DNA of 64,000 bases, taken from assembly GCF_001884135.1 (NCBI RefSeq), contig NZ_MAOC01000039.1:1-64000 (forward strand). The letters run 5' to 3'. The position numbers and the translations under genes were made by a program. This DNA is from Bacillus nitratireducens (GTDB lineage Bacteria > Bacillota > Bacilli > Bacillales > Bacillaceae_G). Every line of letters starts with the position of its first letter. Position 1 is the first letter of the stretch. The notes below the pieces were generated by a model. That model had not been told where the DNA came from. It saw only the letters and a list, made by a program, of their open reading frames with translations, and searched no databases. Shown one piece after another: positions 56,229-64,000 of this stretch.

Positions 56229-56388
56229 TTATCCTCTATATTTCTTATCAAAAAACTTCTTTTCTCCGCAAATTTGAACAAAAATCGACAAATCCTTTTC
56301 AAATTTCTTGTAAGATTGTAACCTTTTCACATCCAAATTTATGCTAAAATGGTACGAGCTATATGCTAATAACGATGCGAAGGTGATA

Positions 56389-57666
56389 ATGTATATGAAG
56401 AAAATCTTGTCTATTTTACTAGCGTTTCTATTGTCAATTTCTTCCTCAGGAGTAATAACATCCCATGCAGAAGAACAAATACATATAGAGGCAGCTGCTG
56501 CACTTCTATTTGATGCAGATACAGGAAAAATACTGCATGAACAAAATCCAGATGAATTACTAGCTATCGCTAGTATGTCAAAATTAATTGTTGTTTATGC
56601 CGTATTAGAAGCAATTAAAGAAGGAAAAATTACTTGGGATACGAAAGTAAACATTTCTGATTACGCTTATGAAGTTTCACGTAATAATGAATTCTCTAAC
56701 GTACCGTTCGAAAAGGGACGCCAATATACTGTAAGAGAATTATATCATTCTATCGTTATCTTCTCTGCGAATGGATCTAGTATTGCTTTAGCAGAATTAC
56801 TTGCAGGCAGTGAGAAAAACTTCTTAAATCTTGCCAATGAACATGCAAAAAAACTAGGGTTAAAGAAATATAAATTTGTAAACGCTACTGGGTTGAATAA
56901 CGCTGATTTAAAAGGGAAACATCCTGAAGGAACGGATCCGAATGGAGAAAACTCTATGTCAGCTCGTGATATGGGTATTCTTTCAAAAACAATTATTACA
57001 AAGTATCCAGAAATGCTAGAGGATACAAAGCAAAGATTTAGAAACTTCCCAGATAATCATCCGAAACCAATTCGTATGGAAAACTGGAACTGGATGTTAC
57101 CAGGTGCTGCTTTTGCTTATGAAGGATCAGATGGTTTAAAAACAGGAAGTTCTGATACTGCTGGATATGGATTCACTATTACAGCAAAACGTGGTGATTT
57201 ACGCCTTATTTCAGTTATTATTAAAACAAAATCAATGGATGAGCGTTTCACAGAATCTCGTGCATTAATTGAATATGGGTTTAATAACTTCGAAAAACAG
57301 AAATTAAAAGTAGATAAAAATAACAAAATTTCTGTAGTAAAAGGTAAAGAAGACTACGTAACAGTTGCACCAGAAAAAGAAGTGACAGTAGTTACTGCAA
57401 AAGGTAACAAAGCACCTTATAAAATTTCTACTGAAGCGGATAAGTCACTCGCTGAAGATGGACATTTAGTTGCTCCTATTAAGAAAGATGCAAAGGTCGG
57501 TTCCATCGTTTTAGAACCAACTGATAAATACGGATTTTTAGATGGAAATAAAAGTATGAAAGTTGCTGCAAAAACGACAGAAGAAGTAGAAAAAGCAAAT
57601 TGGTTCGTATTAACAATGCGTTCCGTTGGTGATTTCTTCTCAAACTTATGGTCCAAAATATTTTAA
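56389..57666 (+). CDS. D-alanyl-D-alanine carboxypeptidase (PBP5-like)
   Basis: This low-molecular-weight S11 carboxypeptidase removes the terminal D-Ala of peptidoglycan stem peptides. The 425 residues have a signal peptide (MKKILSILLAFLLSISSSG), SxxK in IASMSKLIV near residue 62, SxN in FSANGSS near 124 and KTG in DGLKTGSS near 247. A beta-rich C-terminal domain and an amphipathic membrane-anchor helix (NWFVLTMRSVGDFFSNLWSK) end it. Start at 56389 has AAGG five bases upstream; 56395 is possible. It may be DacA or a paralogue; I do not assign a symbol. Confidence 0.92.
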   Translation: MYMKKILSILLAFLLSISSSGVITSHAEEQIHIEAAAALLFDADTGKILHEQNPDELLAIASMSKLIVVYAVLEAIKEGKITWDTKVNISDYAYEVSRNNEFSNVPFEKGRQYTVRELYHSIVIFSANGSSIALAELLAGSEKNFLNLANEHAKKLGLKKYKFVNATGLNNADLKGKHPEGTDPNGENSMSARDMGILSKTIITKYPEMLEDTKQRFRNFPDNHPKPIRMENWNWMLPGAAFAYEGSDGLKTGSSDTAGYGFTITAKRGDLRLISVIIKTKSMDERFTESRALIEYGFNNFEKQKLKVDKNNKISVVKGKEDYVTVAPEKEVTVVTAKGNKAPYKISTEADKSLAEDGHLVAPIKKDAKVGSIVLEPTDKYGFLDGNKSMKVAAKTTEEVEKANWFVLTMRSVGDFFSNLWSKIF

Positions 57667-57670
57667 TGAT

Positions 57671-57698
57671 AAAAAGCTAGCACACGCTAGCTTTTTTA
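57671..57698 (+). terminator. Terminator of the carboxypeptidase gene
   Basis: AAAAGCTAGC and GCTAGCTTTT enclose a four-base loop, followed by T residues. Confidence 0.88.
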
Positions 57699-57732
57699 TT
57701 TTCCTCTCTCAATGTAAAACTTCGTTTGGTTG

Positions 57733-57761
57733 TCATATCCGAGTCCTTTTTCTCATACGTA
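57733..57761 (+). promoter_or_regulatory. SigE-like promoter of cwlJ-gerQ
   Basis: TCATATC (57733-57739) and CATACGTA (57754-57761) are 14 bases apart, close to the SigE pattern (KMATATT, 13-14 bases, CATACAHT). Mother-cell expression is known for cwlJ and gerQ. Confidence 0.65.
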
Positions 57762-57839
57762 TGAACTAGTAATTGTTCCACACTTCATCTAGAAAAAACC
57801 TCTTTCCAAAGGGTATTCCAAAAAGAGAGGTGACACATA

Positions 57840-58262
57840 ATGGGTGTTATCGCACATACAGAAGAAGATGTAAAGTTATTAGCTAGACTCATGCGTGCTG
57901 AAGCTGAAGGAGAAGGCCAACAAGGCATGCTAATGGTTGGAAATGTCGGTGTAAATCGTGTCCGAGGAAATTGTTTAGATTTTAAAAAGGTACGGAACTT
58001 ACGTCAGATGGTTTATCAAAATCCTGGTGGTTTTGAAGCTACTCAAAAAGGGTATTTTTATCAACGAGCACGCGAACAAGACATTGCCTTAGCAAGACGG
58101 ACCATTCAAGGACAACGTTTTTGGCCTGCAAATTTCGCTTTATGGTTTTTCAGACCTGAAGGTCCTTGCCCACCAACTTGGTATGACCAGCAAAACTCTG
58201 GACGGTTTAAAAAGCACTGCTTCTTCCAACCATCCGGTGAGGATTGTCCAAGCGTATATTAA
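57840..58262 (+). CDS. cwlJ: Spore cortex-lytic enzyme CwlJ
   Basis: CwlJ is a coat-located hydrolase that breaks down spore cortex during germination, especially when triggered by Ca-dipicolinate. The 140-residue protein has the SleB-like hydrolase domain: LLARLMRAEAEGEGQQGMLMVGNVGVNRV split over about 13-41, with the catalytic glutamate, and FWPANFALWFFRP near 93-105. It has no signal peptide, which fits synthesis in the mother cell. The 27-base gap to gerQ indicates an operon; CwlJ needs GerQ for coat assembly. AGAGAGGTG precedes the ATG. Confidence 0.95.
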   Translation: MGVIAHTEEDVKLLARLMRAEAEGEGQQGMLMVGNVGVNRVRGNCLDFKKVRNLRQMVYQNPGGFEATQKGYFYQRAREQDIALARRTIQGQRFWPANFALWFFRPEGPCPPTWYDQQNSGRFKKHCFFQPSGEDCPSVY

Positions 58263-58289
58263 GGAATGAAAATGAGGAGGGATTTTTGA

Positions 58290-58718
58290 ATGGCACAGCA
58301 ACAAAATCCATACTATGGAACAGGTTTTTATCAACCATCTGGAACTTATGTACAACCGCAACAAATGACCGCGCAGCAACAGCAACAACAGCAAGCGATG
58401 CAACAACAAGCTGCTCAGGCTCAATTGGCAGTTTCTCAAGGTATGTTACCACTAGAGCAATCGTATATTGAAAACATCCTTCGTTTAAACAAAGGTAAGC
58501 AGGCTACAGTTGTAATGACCTATGAACGTGGTAGTTCGCTTGGTACACAATCTTATACAGGGATCATCGAGGCAGCTGGCCGTGATCATATCGTAATTAG
58601 TGAACCAAAATCTGGAAAGCGCTATTTGCTACTAATGATCTACTTAGATTATGTAGAATTCCCAGGAGAAATTACGTATTTACCTGGCCAACAAGCAACT
58701 TATGCTCCAAGACCATAA
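58290..58718 (+). CDS. gerQ: Spore coat protein GerQ
   Basis: GerQ is a coat protein needed for CwlJ localisation and is crosslinked by transglutaminase. The 142 residues have a Tyr/Gln-rich N-terminal part with an uninterrupted run of glutamines near residues 30-36. A conserved C-terminal domain follows (EQSYIENILRLNKGKQATVV near 52-71; HIVISEPKSGKRYLLLMIYLDYVEFPGEI split around 92-120). The repeated CAA/CAG codons may vary in number among strains. GAGGAGGG precedes the ATG. Confidence 0.95.
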   Translation: MAQQQNPYYGTGFYQPSGTYVQPQQMTAQQQQQQQAMQQQAAQAQLAVSQGMLPLEQSYIENILRLNKGKQATVVMTYERGSSLGTQSYTGIIEAAGRDHIVISEPKSGKRYLLLMIYLDYVEFPGEITYLPGQQATYAPRP

Positions 58719-58720
58719 AA

Positions 58721-58747
58721 AAAAGCTGGCAAATGCCAGCTTTTGTT
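58721..58747. terminator. Bidirectional terminator, gerQ/ywdK
   Basis: AAAAGCTGGC and GCCAGCTTTT enclose a four-base loop between convergent genes. Confidence 0.88.
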
Positions 58748-58749
58748 TT

Positions 58750-59118
58750 TTATAACCCTTTTACAACTGCAGTTCCGACTAAAATCCACGCCACAATAAA
58801 CGCTACACCACCGAGAGGTGTAATTGGGCCAAAGAATTTAATACCTGTTGTACTTAATGCATAAAGACTACCTGAGAACATAATAATCCCAGCTACCATA
58901 AGCCAACCCGCAGCGCTTAAAAGTGATGATTGCATTTTGTCCATTAATAGAGCGACTACAAATAAGCCACCTGCATGAAACATTTGATATGTAACGCCCG
59001 TCTTCCACACTTCTAACATTTTTGCAGAAATTTTATTTTCTAAACCATGTGCTCCAAAAGCCCCTAATGCAACAGATAATCCCGCTGCAATACAACCTAG
59101 TAAAAAGAAAATTTTCAT
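58750..59118 (-). CDS. ywdK: DUF423 membrane protein YwdK
   Basis: The 122-residue protein of the DUF423 family has four predicted helices. GAFGAHGLENKIS near residue 19, YQMFHAGGLF near 44 and the FGPITPLGGVAFIVAW end are conserved. The function is unknown to me. The start at 59118 has GGGG seven bases upstream. It lies downstream of ywdI and the K+ channel gene, on the minus strand. Confidence 0.88.
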   Translation of the reverse strand: MKIFFLLGCIAAGLSVALGAFGAHGLENKISAKMLEVWKTGVTYQMFHAGGLFVVALLMDKMQSSLLSAAGWLMVAGIIMFSGSLYALSTTGIKFFGPITPLGGVAFIVAWILVGTAVVKGL

Positions 59119-59181
59119 CTTAATTCCCCTTTTTATTTTTATCATAAGCAATTTTCACATATAATCCAAACAATTTAATCC

Positions 59182-59469
59182 TTAAAAATCAAATAAAGAA
59201 TTACCATTTGCACCTTCTTCTTTTATATACACAGGCTCTCCAGAAACTGGCATAACCGGTTGAACTGTTGTTATAGGCTGAGATCCGATTATTTGTGATT
59301 GAACTTGTGGTTCTCTATACGTAGAAGGCTCAACTTGTTCATCTAATAATAAATCACATAATGCACGCACAACTAATAAATGCTCTTTTGATTTTTGTCC
59401 TTCACTACTTTTTGCCTTTGCAATTTCACTCGCCATTTTATTTAAAACCTTATCGCTAGATACTTGCAT
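59182..59469 (-). CDS. ywdI: YwdI family protein
   Basis: The 95 residues have a helical N-terminal half (VLNKMASEIAKAKSSEG, LLVVRALCDLLLDEQ) and a Pro/Gln/Val-rich, probably disordered end. It resembles YwdI (DUF5327) by position and sequence. No function is known to me. It starts six bases after the channel gene's stop, with GAGGTGAC upstream. Confidence 0.75.
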   Translation of the reverse strand: MQVSSDKVLNKMASEIAKAKSSEGQKSKEHLLVVRALCDLLLDEQVEPSTYREPQVQSQIIGSQPITTVQPVMPVSGEPVYIKEEGANGNSLFDF

Positions 59470-59475
59470 TCCTTG

Positions 59476-60468
59476 TCACCTCTTACTTTGTAGTTCTTTC
59501 TCAAATTGCCCCAGTTTCTCCACTGAACCAAATACTATTATCATATCATGTTCTTGCAAGTTTTCCTGCCCTGTTGGATTATGGATAATATCCCCATCCC
59601 TTAAAATGGCCAAAATTGTTACATCAAACTGATTTCTCACATCGCTCTCTAATAACGATTTACCAATTAATATAGAATCTTTGCCAACTAAAATTTCTTC
59701 AATGACAAATGACTGTTCTACTCCATATAACACTGTATCAATATAATGAACTGTTAGCGGATTCGCAATACCTTTTGCGATATGAATTCCTGCCATACTA
59801 GATGGATTAATAACCTTATTTGCACCCGCGCGTCGTAATTTCTCTTCTGTTTCTGGCTTTTCAGCTCTCGCTACAATTTTAATTGCATCGTTCAGTCCTC
59901 TTGCTGTTAATGTAATAAATACATTTTCAGCATCGTTTGCTACGATAGCAACTAGACCCGCTGCCTTCGAAATTCCAGCGTTATGTAATACTTGATCTTC
60001 CGTTGCATCCCCATGTACATATAAAAGTTTTTCCTGCTCCAATATACTTTCATCTTTATCCACAACTACAAATGGAATTTTCTTTTCCTGCAATTCATGT
60101 ACAACTTGAAGCCCTACTCTACCGCATCCACACACTATAATATGATTTTCTAACTGTGCTATTTGTTTATCCATCTTCTTCCTCCGCACTGCATGAAATA
60201 AATTCCCTTCAATAATCATAGCTGCTACTACCCCAATTGCATACGTAACGATACCGACGCCAATAGGTATAATAAGAAGAGCAAAAACTTTTCCCGCCTG
60301 CGTTACAGGAACCGCATCTCCATATCCAACAGTTAACACAGTAATCATCGTCATCCAAAATGCTTGAAATAAACTAATCTCTTCAATTGTCATAAATCCT
60401 AGTGTTCCTAGAATTACAACAAAAGTCATACATACAACTGCTATCCATAATTGCTTACGTGCACTCAT
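59476..60468 (-). CDS. Potassium channel with RCK/TrkA domains
   Basis: This MthK-like two-helix channel has about 330 residues. Two membrane helices (about 8-27 and 62-86) surround the selectivity filter TVGYGD near residue 46. An RCK_N domain follows (IIVCGCGRVGLQVVHEL near 108, VVVDKDE) and then a C-terminal TrkA_C domain (EEILVGKDSILIGKSLLE region). Ligand, perhaps a nucleotide or Ca2+, is unknown. It resembles YugO of B. subtilis. Start is uncertain: TTG at 60480 or ATG at 60468, neither with a good ribosome site. Confidence 0.88.
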   Translation of the reverse strand: MSARKQLWIAVVCMTFVVILGTLGFMTIEEISLFQAFWMTMITVLTVGYGDAVPVTQAGKVFALLIIPIGVGIVTYAIGVVAAMIIEGNLFHAVRRKKMDKQIAQLENHIIVCGCGRVGLQVVHELQEKKIPFVVVDKDESILEQEKLLYVHGDATEDQVLHNAGISKAAGLVAIVANDAENVFITLTARGLNDAIKIVARAEKPETEEKLRRAGANKVINPSSMAGIHIAKGIANPLTVHYIDTVLYGVEQSFVIEEILVGKDSILIGKSLLESDVRNQFDVTILAILRDGDIIHNPTGQENLQEHDMIIVFGSVEKLGQFEKELQSKR

Positions 60469-60563
60469 ATTATGTTTCAACTCTTTTCTCTATCTACAAT
60501 CTTTGCCAGAGGAAATGAAATACGTATATACTAGAAACGGAATCTATGAAAGAGGTCGATATA

Positions 60564-61847
60564 ATGAAGATATTTCTTTCTGCCTTGCAATGGGCACTAT
60601 TTATTTTAGCTGGAAGTCTTATTGTACCAATTAGTGTCGCAACTAGTTACGGTCTTGATGGCGCTGAAGCCATCGCGTTTGTACAAAGAACATTATTTGT
60701 TCTCGGATTTGCTGGTCTCTTGCAAGCTATATTTGGGCATAAACTTCCCATTCAAGAAGGTCCTGCAGGCCTTTGGTGGGGAATTTTCTCCCTTTATGCA
60801 AGTTTAGGCGTCGTATTATTTGGATCAAGCAATGAAACACTTAAGGTCCTTCAATACGCTTTCCTATTAAGCGGAATCATTTGTATTATTCTTAGTGTTT
60901 TTGGACTTATTGATAAACTAGTTCGTTACTTTACACCGACAGTAATTGGAACATATTTATTCCTTCTTGTCGCACAACTTAGTGGCTCCTTCTTAAAAGG
61001 AATGTTTGGTCTTGATGGACAACACACAGAAGTACAGGCTAACGTATTTATTCTTTCACTCATTGTTATTTTACTATCTTTTTTCATTATGAAGCTACCT
61101 ATTATTGGACAATATTCTGTTCTTTTCAGTATCGTCTGCGGCTGGATATTATTCGCGTGCTTCGGATTATCTAATCCAGTAACACCTGTGACAGATATAA
61201 TTCGTCTTCCATCTCTATTTGTTTTCGGAATGCCTCGCATTGAATGGAACATGGCAATTACGGTAGTTTTCGTCACACTATTACTTCTAACAAATATGTT
61301 AGCAAGTATTCGCGTTGTACAAAAGGTTGTTTCTAAATATGAAAAAGATGCCGCTCCAGATCGCTTCAAACAAGCTGGCATTATAACAGGAATAAATCAA
61401 TTACTCGGCGGCCTATTTTCAGCCATTGGTCCTGTTGCCATTTCTGGATCAGCAGGATTTATCGCAACGACAAATATTTATAAACGCCTTCCATTTATGT
61501 TAGGGTCAAGCTTTATCATTCTTGTTAGTATATTCCCAAAGATTACTTCATTCTTTGCAGCAATCCCCGTTGCAGTTGGGTATGCTGCGATTTATCCTGT
61601 ATTTGCAAGCATGATTGGTCTCGCTTTTCGCGAATATAACACTGTACAAAATAAAGAACAATTATTTAAAGTAGCAGGTCTTTCAATATTTACAGGAGTG
61701 GGAGTTATGTTCATTCCGGCAGGAGCATTTTCTACGCTACCACCATTTTTAGCATCATTTTTAAGTAACGGTCTTGTTCTCGGATCCGTAATGGCTATTT
61801 TGCTGGAAATACTATTTTCTCGTTCGAACGAAAAGCAACTATCGTAA
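60564..61847 (+). CDS. ywdJ: Nucleobase transporter family protein YwdJ
   Basis: The 427 residues are a membrane protein of the xanthine/uracil permease (NCS2) family with about 12 helices. ATSYGLDGAEAIAFVQRTLFVLG near residue 26, GPAGLWWGIFS near 68 and QLLGGLFSAIGPVAISGSAGFI split near 281-302 are characteristic. Substrate is not known. The start is ATG 60564 with AAAGAGG eight bases upstream. It is divergent from the channel gene. Confidence 0.85.
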   Translation: MKIFLSALQWALFILAGSLIVPISVATSYGLDGAEAIAFVQRTLFVLGFAGLLQAIFGHKLPIQEGPAGLWWGIFSLYASLGVVLFGSSNETLKVLQYAFLLSGIICIILSVFGLIDKLVRYFTPTVIGTYLFLLVAQLSGSFLKGMFGLDGQHTEVQANVFILSLIVILLSFFIMKLPIIGQYSVLFSIVCGWILFACFGLSNPVTPVTDIIRLPSLFVFGMPRIEWNMAITVVFVTLLLLTNMLASIRVVQKVVSKYEKDAAPDRFKQAGIITGINQLLGGLFSAIGPVAISGSAGFIATTNIYKRLPFMLGSSFIILVSIFPKITSFFAAIPVAVGYAAIYPVFASMIGLAFREYNTVQNKEQLFKVAGLSIFTGVGVMFIPAGAFSTLPPFLASFLSNGLVLGSVMAILLEILFSRSNEKQLS

Positions 61848-61898
61848 ATTGGAAAACTTCCATTATTGCACTCTACCTTTAGAGTTGTTACGATAATG

Positions 61899-61935
61899 AT
61901 AAATTATCATGGGCAACACGCTCATGATAATTTAT
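61899..61935. repeat. 13-bp AT-rich inverted repeat after ywdJ
   Basis: ATAAATTATCATG and CATGATAATTTAT are perfect complements around an 11-base loop. No T tract follows. It could end or stabilise the ywdJ mRNA. Confidence 0.6.
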
Positions 61936-62054
61936 ACTAACAATGCAGAACCTTTCTGATTTTCATGAAAAGAGGTTCGATGTCTTACTATATATATTCC
62001 CCAATATCTTCATAAAAATTTATTTCTATTCCAACAAAGAGAGGAATTTTCTAT

Positions 62055-62876
62055 ATGACTTATAAAATGATTGTTTTAGATTTAGATGATACTTTATTAC
62101 GTGATGACCATACTATTTCACCTCGCACGAAAGAGGCTTTAATGACAGCACAAGAGCAAGGGGTTAAAGTTGTACTGGCTTCTGGACGTCCAACGTTTGG
62201 TATGCGCAATGTAGCTAAAGAACTTCGTTTAGAAGAATACGGTAGTTTCATTCTATCTTTTAATGGCGCAAAAATTATTAACTGTAAAACAAACGAAGAA
62301 ATCTTTAGTAGTACGCTATCTCCTGAAATCGTTCACAACCTATTTGAAATTAGTAAAACTGAAGACGTATGGATTCATACTTATATTGGCGATGATATCG
62401 TAACAGAAGAAAATAATCCTTATACTGAAATTGAGGGCGATATTACTGGTATGCCAATTGTTGTAGTAGATGAGTTTAAAGCTGCTGTAACAGAACCTGT
62501 AGTAAAAGTATTAATGAACAAAGAAGCTGAACGCCTTGTTGAAGTAGAAAAGAAACTACAAAAACAACTAGAAGGACAATTAAGCGTTATGCGCTCTAAA
62601 CCATTCTTCTTAGAATTTACTGAATATGGTGTTACAAAAGGAACAAGCCTAAACCAACTAATCCAAAAACTTGGGATTAAGCGCGAGGAAGTTATCGCAA
62701 TGGGCGATAGCTATAACGACCAAGCAATGATCGAATTCGCTGGTCTTGGTGTTGCAATGGGCAATGCGCCAGATGATATTAAAGAAATTGCAAACTATGT
62801 AACAGATACAAATATGAACGACGGTGTTGCAAAAGTTGTAGAGAAGTTCGTACTAAAAAGAGAAGCACTTGTTTAA
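62055..62876 (+). CDS. Cof-type HAD superfamily phosphatase
   Basis: The 273-residue hydrolase of the Cof (type IIB cap) subfamily dephosphorylates sugar phosphates, flavin or pyridoxal phosphates. Motif I LDLDDTLL (8-15), motif II VLASGRP near 41, the lysine in VTKGTSLNQL near 195 and motif IV AMGDSYNDQAMIE near 219 are intact. Substrate unknown. AGAGAGG precedes the ATG. It stands alone and ends at a strong terminator. Confidence 0.9.
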   Translation: MTYKMIVLDLDDTLLRDDHTISPRTKEALMTAQEQGVKVVLASGRPTFGMRNVAKELRLEEYGSFILSFNGAKIINCKTNEEIFSSTLSPEIVHNLFEISKTEDVWIHTYIGDDIVTEENNPYTEIEGDITGMPIVVVDEFKAAVTEPVVKVLMNKEAERLVEVEKKLQKQLEGQLSVMRSKPFFLEFTEYGVTKGTSLNQLIQKLGIKREEVIAMGDSYNDQAMIEFAGLGVAMGNAPDDIKEIANYVTDTNMNDGVAKVVEKFVLKREALV

Positions 62877-62888
62877 TATTTTCACTCA

Positions 62889-62926
62889 TAAAACCTATTT
62901 GAAGTCAAACACTTCAAATAGGTTTT
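62889..62926 (+). terminator. Terminator of the HAD phosphatase gene
   Basis: AAAACCTATTTGAAG and CTTCAAATAGGTTTT form a perfect 15-bp stem with seven-base loop, followed by T residues. Confidence 0.9.
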
Positions 62927-63087
62927 TATTTAAATTCTCATGCTTTTGTGACTATATTTTGAACTTTGCACTATTCTCGTAGTGTAAACTTTCTTTTTGT
63001 ATATAATGAAACAAAATAGACTATTTTATTTTGAAAAAGAATACAAATTTACTATAAACAAGCATACGTTAAAGGAGGCTACTTTAC

Positions 63088-63381
63088 ATGTTATCTACAC
63101 CAATCGGACGATTAAGAGCAATTGGACTCGTTGAGGGGATTTCTTTCCTACTACTATTATTTGTAGCAATGCCATTGAAATATTTCGCAGGATTTGCAAC
63201 AGCTGTTAAAATTACAGGCATGGCTCATGGCGTTTTATTTATTCTATTCATCTTTGCAGTAATTCAAGTAACAATCGTACACCGCAAATCAATTTTATGG
63301 GCACTTGGGGCATTCGTTTCATCAGTTATCCCATTCGGTACTTTTGTACTAGATGCAAAACTAAAGAACGAACAACAATAA
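63088..63381 (+). CDS. DUF3817 membrane protein
   Basis: The 97-residue protein has three predicted helices, with GLVEGISFLLLLFVAMPLKY near residues 13-32, the conserved GMAHGVLFILFI near 44 and IPFGTFVLD near 80. This pattern marks the DUF3817 family (YdzA-like), whose function I do not know. AAAGGAGG precedes the ATG. Confidence 0.85.
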   Translation: MLSTPIGRLRAIGLVEGISFLLLLFVAMPLKYFAGFATAVKITGMAHGVLFILFIFAVIQVTIVHRKSILWALGAFVSSVIPFGTFVLDAKLKNEQQ

Positions 63382-63382
63382 T

Positions 63383-63415
63383 AAAAAGGTAGTTAACGAC
63401 TGTTAACTACCTTTT
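63383..63415. terminator. Bidirectional terminator, DUF3817/ung
   Basis: AAAAGGTAGTTAAC and GTTAACTACCTTTT form a perfect stem around a four-base loop between convergent genes. Confidence 0.9.
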
Positions 63416-63419
63416 CTAT

Positions 63420-64000
63420 TTATAAATTTGGAATTTCCCAATCAATTTCTCTTTCGCCCATATTAGCTAAAATTGTATTTACTTTAGAGTACGGCTTACT
63501 ACCAAAGAAACCTCGTCTTGCCGATAATGGACTTGGGTGTACAGACTCGATAATATGATGATTTGTATTCGTAATTAACTTCTTCTTCGCCTGTGCATGA
63601 CGTCCCCACAATATGAAAATAACTGGTTTTTCACGATCATTTAATAACTCGATTACGCGATCTGTGAAATGCTCCCATCCTTTTCTCTTATGAGAATTCG
63701 CCTCACCTTGACGAACCGTTAACACAGTATTTAATAATAAAACTCCTTGCTCCGCCCACTTTACTAAATAACCGTTATTCGGAATTTCATAACCATATTC
63801 ATCTCGAAGTTCTTTATACATATTTAACAATGAAGGTGGTGTTTTAATACCAGGTTGTACAGAAAAACTTAAACCATGCGCTTGATTCGGCCCATGATAT
63901 GGATCCTGTCCTAAAATGACAACCTTTGTATTTGCATAGCTTGTATACTGAAGAGCGTTAAAAATATCTTCTACCTTTGGATAAATCACATGCTCCTCAT
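63420..64000 (-). CDS. ung: Uracil-DNA glycosylase, 5' end beyond window
   Basis: Ung excises uracil from DNA. The catalytic water-activating motif [17 protein letters not shown], the conserved [16 protein letters not shown] and the [18 protein letters not shown] signature with its catalytic histidine are intact. The frame continues past an apparent GTG at 63989 to the window edge (EEH before VIYPKVED), so the true start lies beyond 64000; about 30 residues are missing compared with the usual 225. Confidence 0.96.
   Translation of the reverse strand, partial: EEHVIYPKVEDIFNALQYTSYANTKVVILGQDPYHGPNQAHGLSFSVQPGIKTPPSLLNMYKELRDEYGYEIPNNGYLVKWAEQGVLLLNTVLTVRQGEANSHKRKGWEHFTDRVIELLNDREKPVIFILWGRHAQAKKKLITNTNHHIIESVHPSPLSARRGFFGSKPYSKVNTILANMGEREIDWEIPNL

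Noticed and set aside
61892-61911. Fur-like sequence after ywdJ
   Set aside because: The GATAATGATAA half matches, but the other half does not, and it lies in a hairpin behind a gene rather than before one.

Overview
This window is a piece of chromosome from a Bacillus cereus group bacterium. The low-GC gene content, a tdk-rpmE2-rho-glpX-murA2-fba-spo0F-pyrG-rpoE block, the sporulation and germination genes (spo0F, rsfA, cwlJ, gerQ, pbpG) and above all a plcR-papR locus point there. PlcR reads as full length and the PapR peptide ends in SDLPFEH, which from memory is the fourth PlcR/PapR pherotype. This argues against B. anthracis, whose plcR carries a nonsense mutation. No tRNA, rRNA, CRISPR array, prophage or intact insertion sequence was seen. 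Gene order repeatedly follows the B. subtilis ywj, ywi, ywh, ywf and ywd blocks as I remember them.

Layout. 1-10.5 kb: housekeeping genes, mostly on the minus strand (thymidine kinase, L31, Rho, class II FBPase, MurA2, FBP aldolase, Spo0F, CTP synthase, RNA polymerase delta). pyrG has a textbook reiterative-transcription attenuator. 10.7-18.2 kb: a fatty-acid degradation operon (fadF, thiolase, hydroxyacyl-CoA dehydrogenase, two acyl-CoA dehydrogenases, TetR regulator) with a FadR-like operator inside its promoter. 18.2-23.5 kb: a bcr1-like repeat, cardiolipin synthase, UV endonuclease and a membrane PAS-GGDEF-EAL protein whose start looks frameshifted. 23.5-25.4 kb: papR, plcR and a decayed nprB protease gene, with PlcR and Spo0A boxes. 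25.4-28.9 kb: an ABC exporter with its two-component system (YvfRSTU type). 29-32.5 kb: methionine aminopeptidase, two secreted proteins behind PlcR boxes, and an ECF sigma-factor remnant. 32.7-47.6 kb: argS-ywiB, an S66 peptidase, a PTS-type permease, the spermidine genes speE-speB, a MerR/MFS pair, a GDPD, PbpG, YwhD/C/B and an HD hydrolase. 47.7-51.9 kb: a Fur-type siderophore ABC importer. 52-64 kb: rsfA, lipL, pta, hemQ, a D,D-carboxypeptidase, cwlJ-gerQ, small membrane proteins, a K+ channel, a permease, a HAD phosphatase and the 3' part of ung.

What stands out is a family of intergenic repeats of about 120 bp (near 1.3, 3.1, 32.6 and 37.9 kb). Three copies lie in the same orientation between a stop codon (glpX, argS, speB) and that gene's putative terminator, so they should be transcribed as structured 3' UTRs. 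Paired arms differ between copies by compensatory changes, which supports selection on an RNA fold. Other points of interest are the A7 tract before the c-di-GMP gene, the PlcR-type box before an unrecognised 124-residue secreted protein, palindromic operator candidates, and two decayed genes. Functions are inferred from recognised families and motifs; no database search was run.
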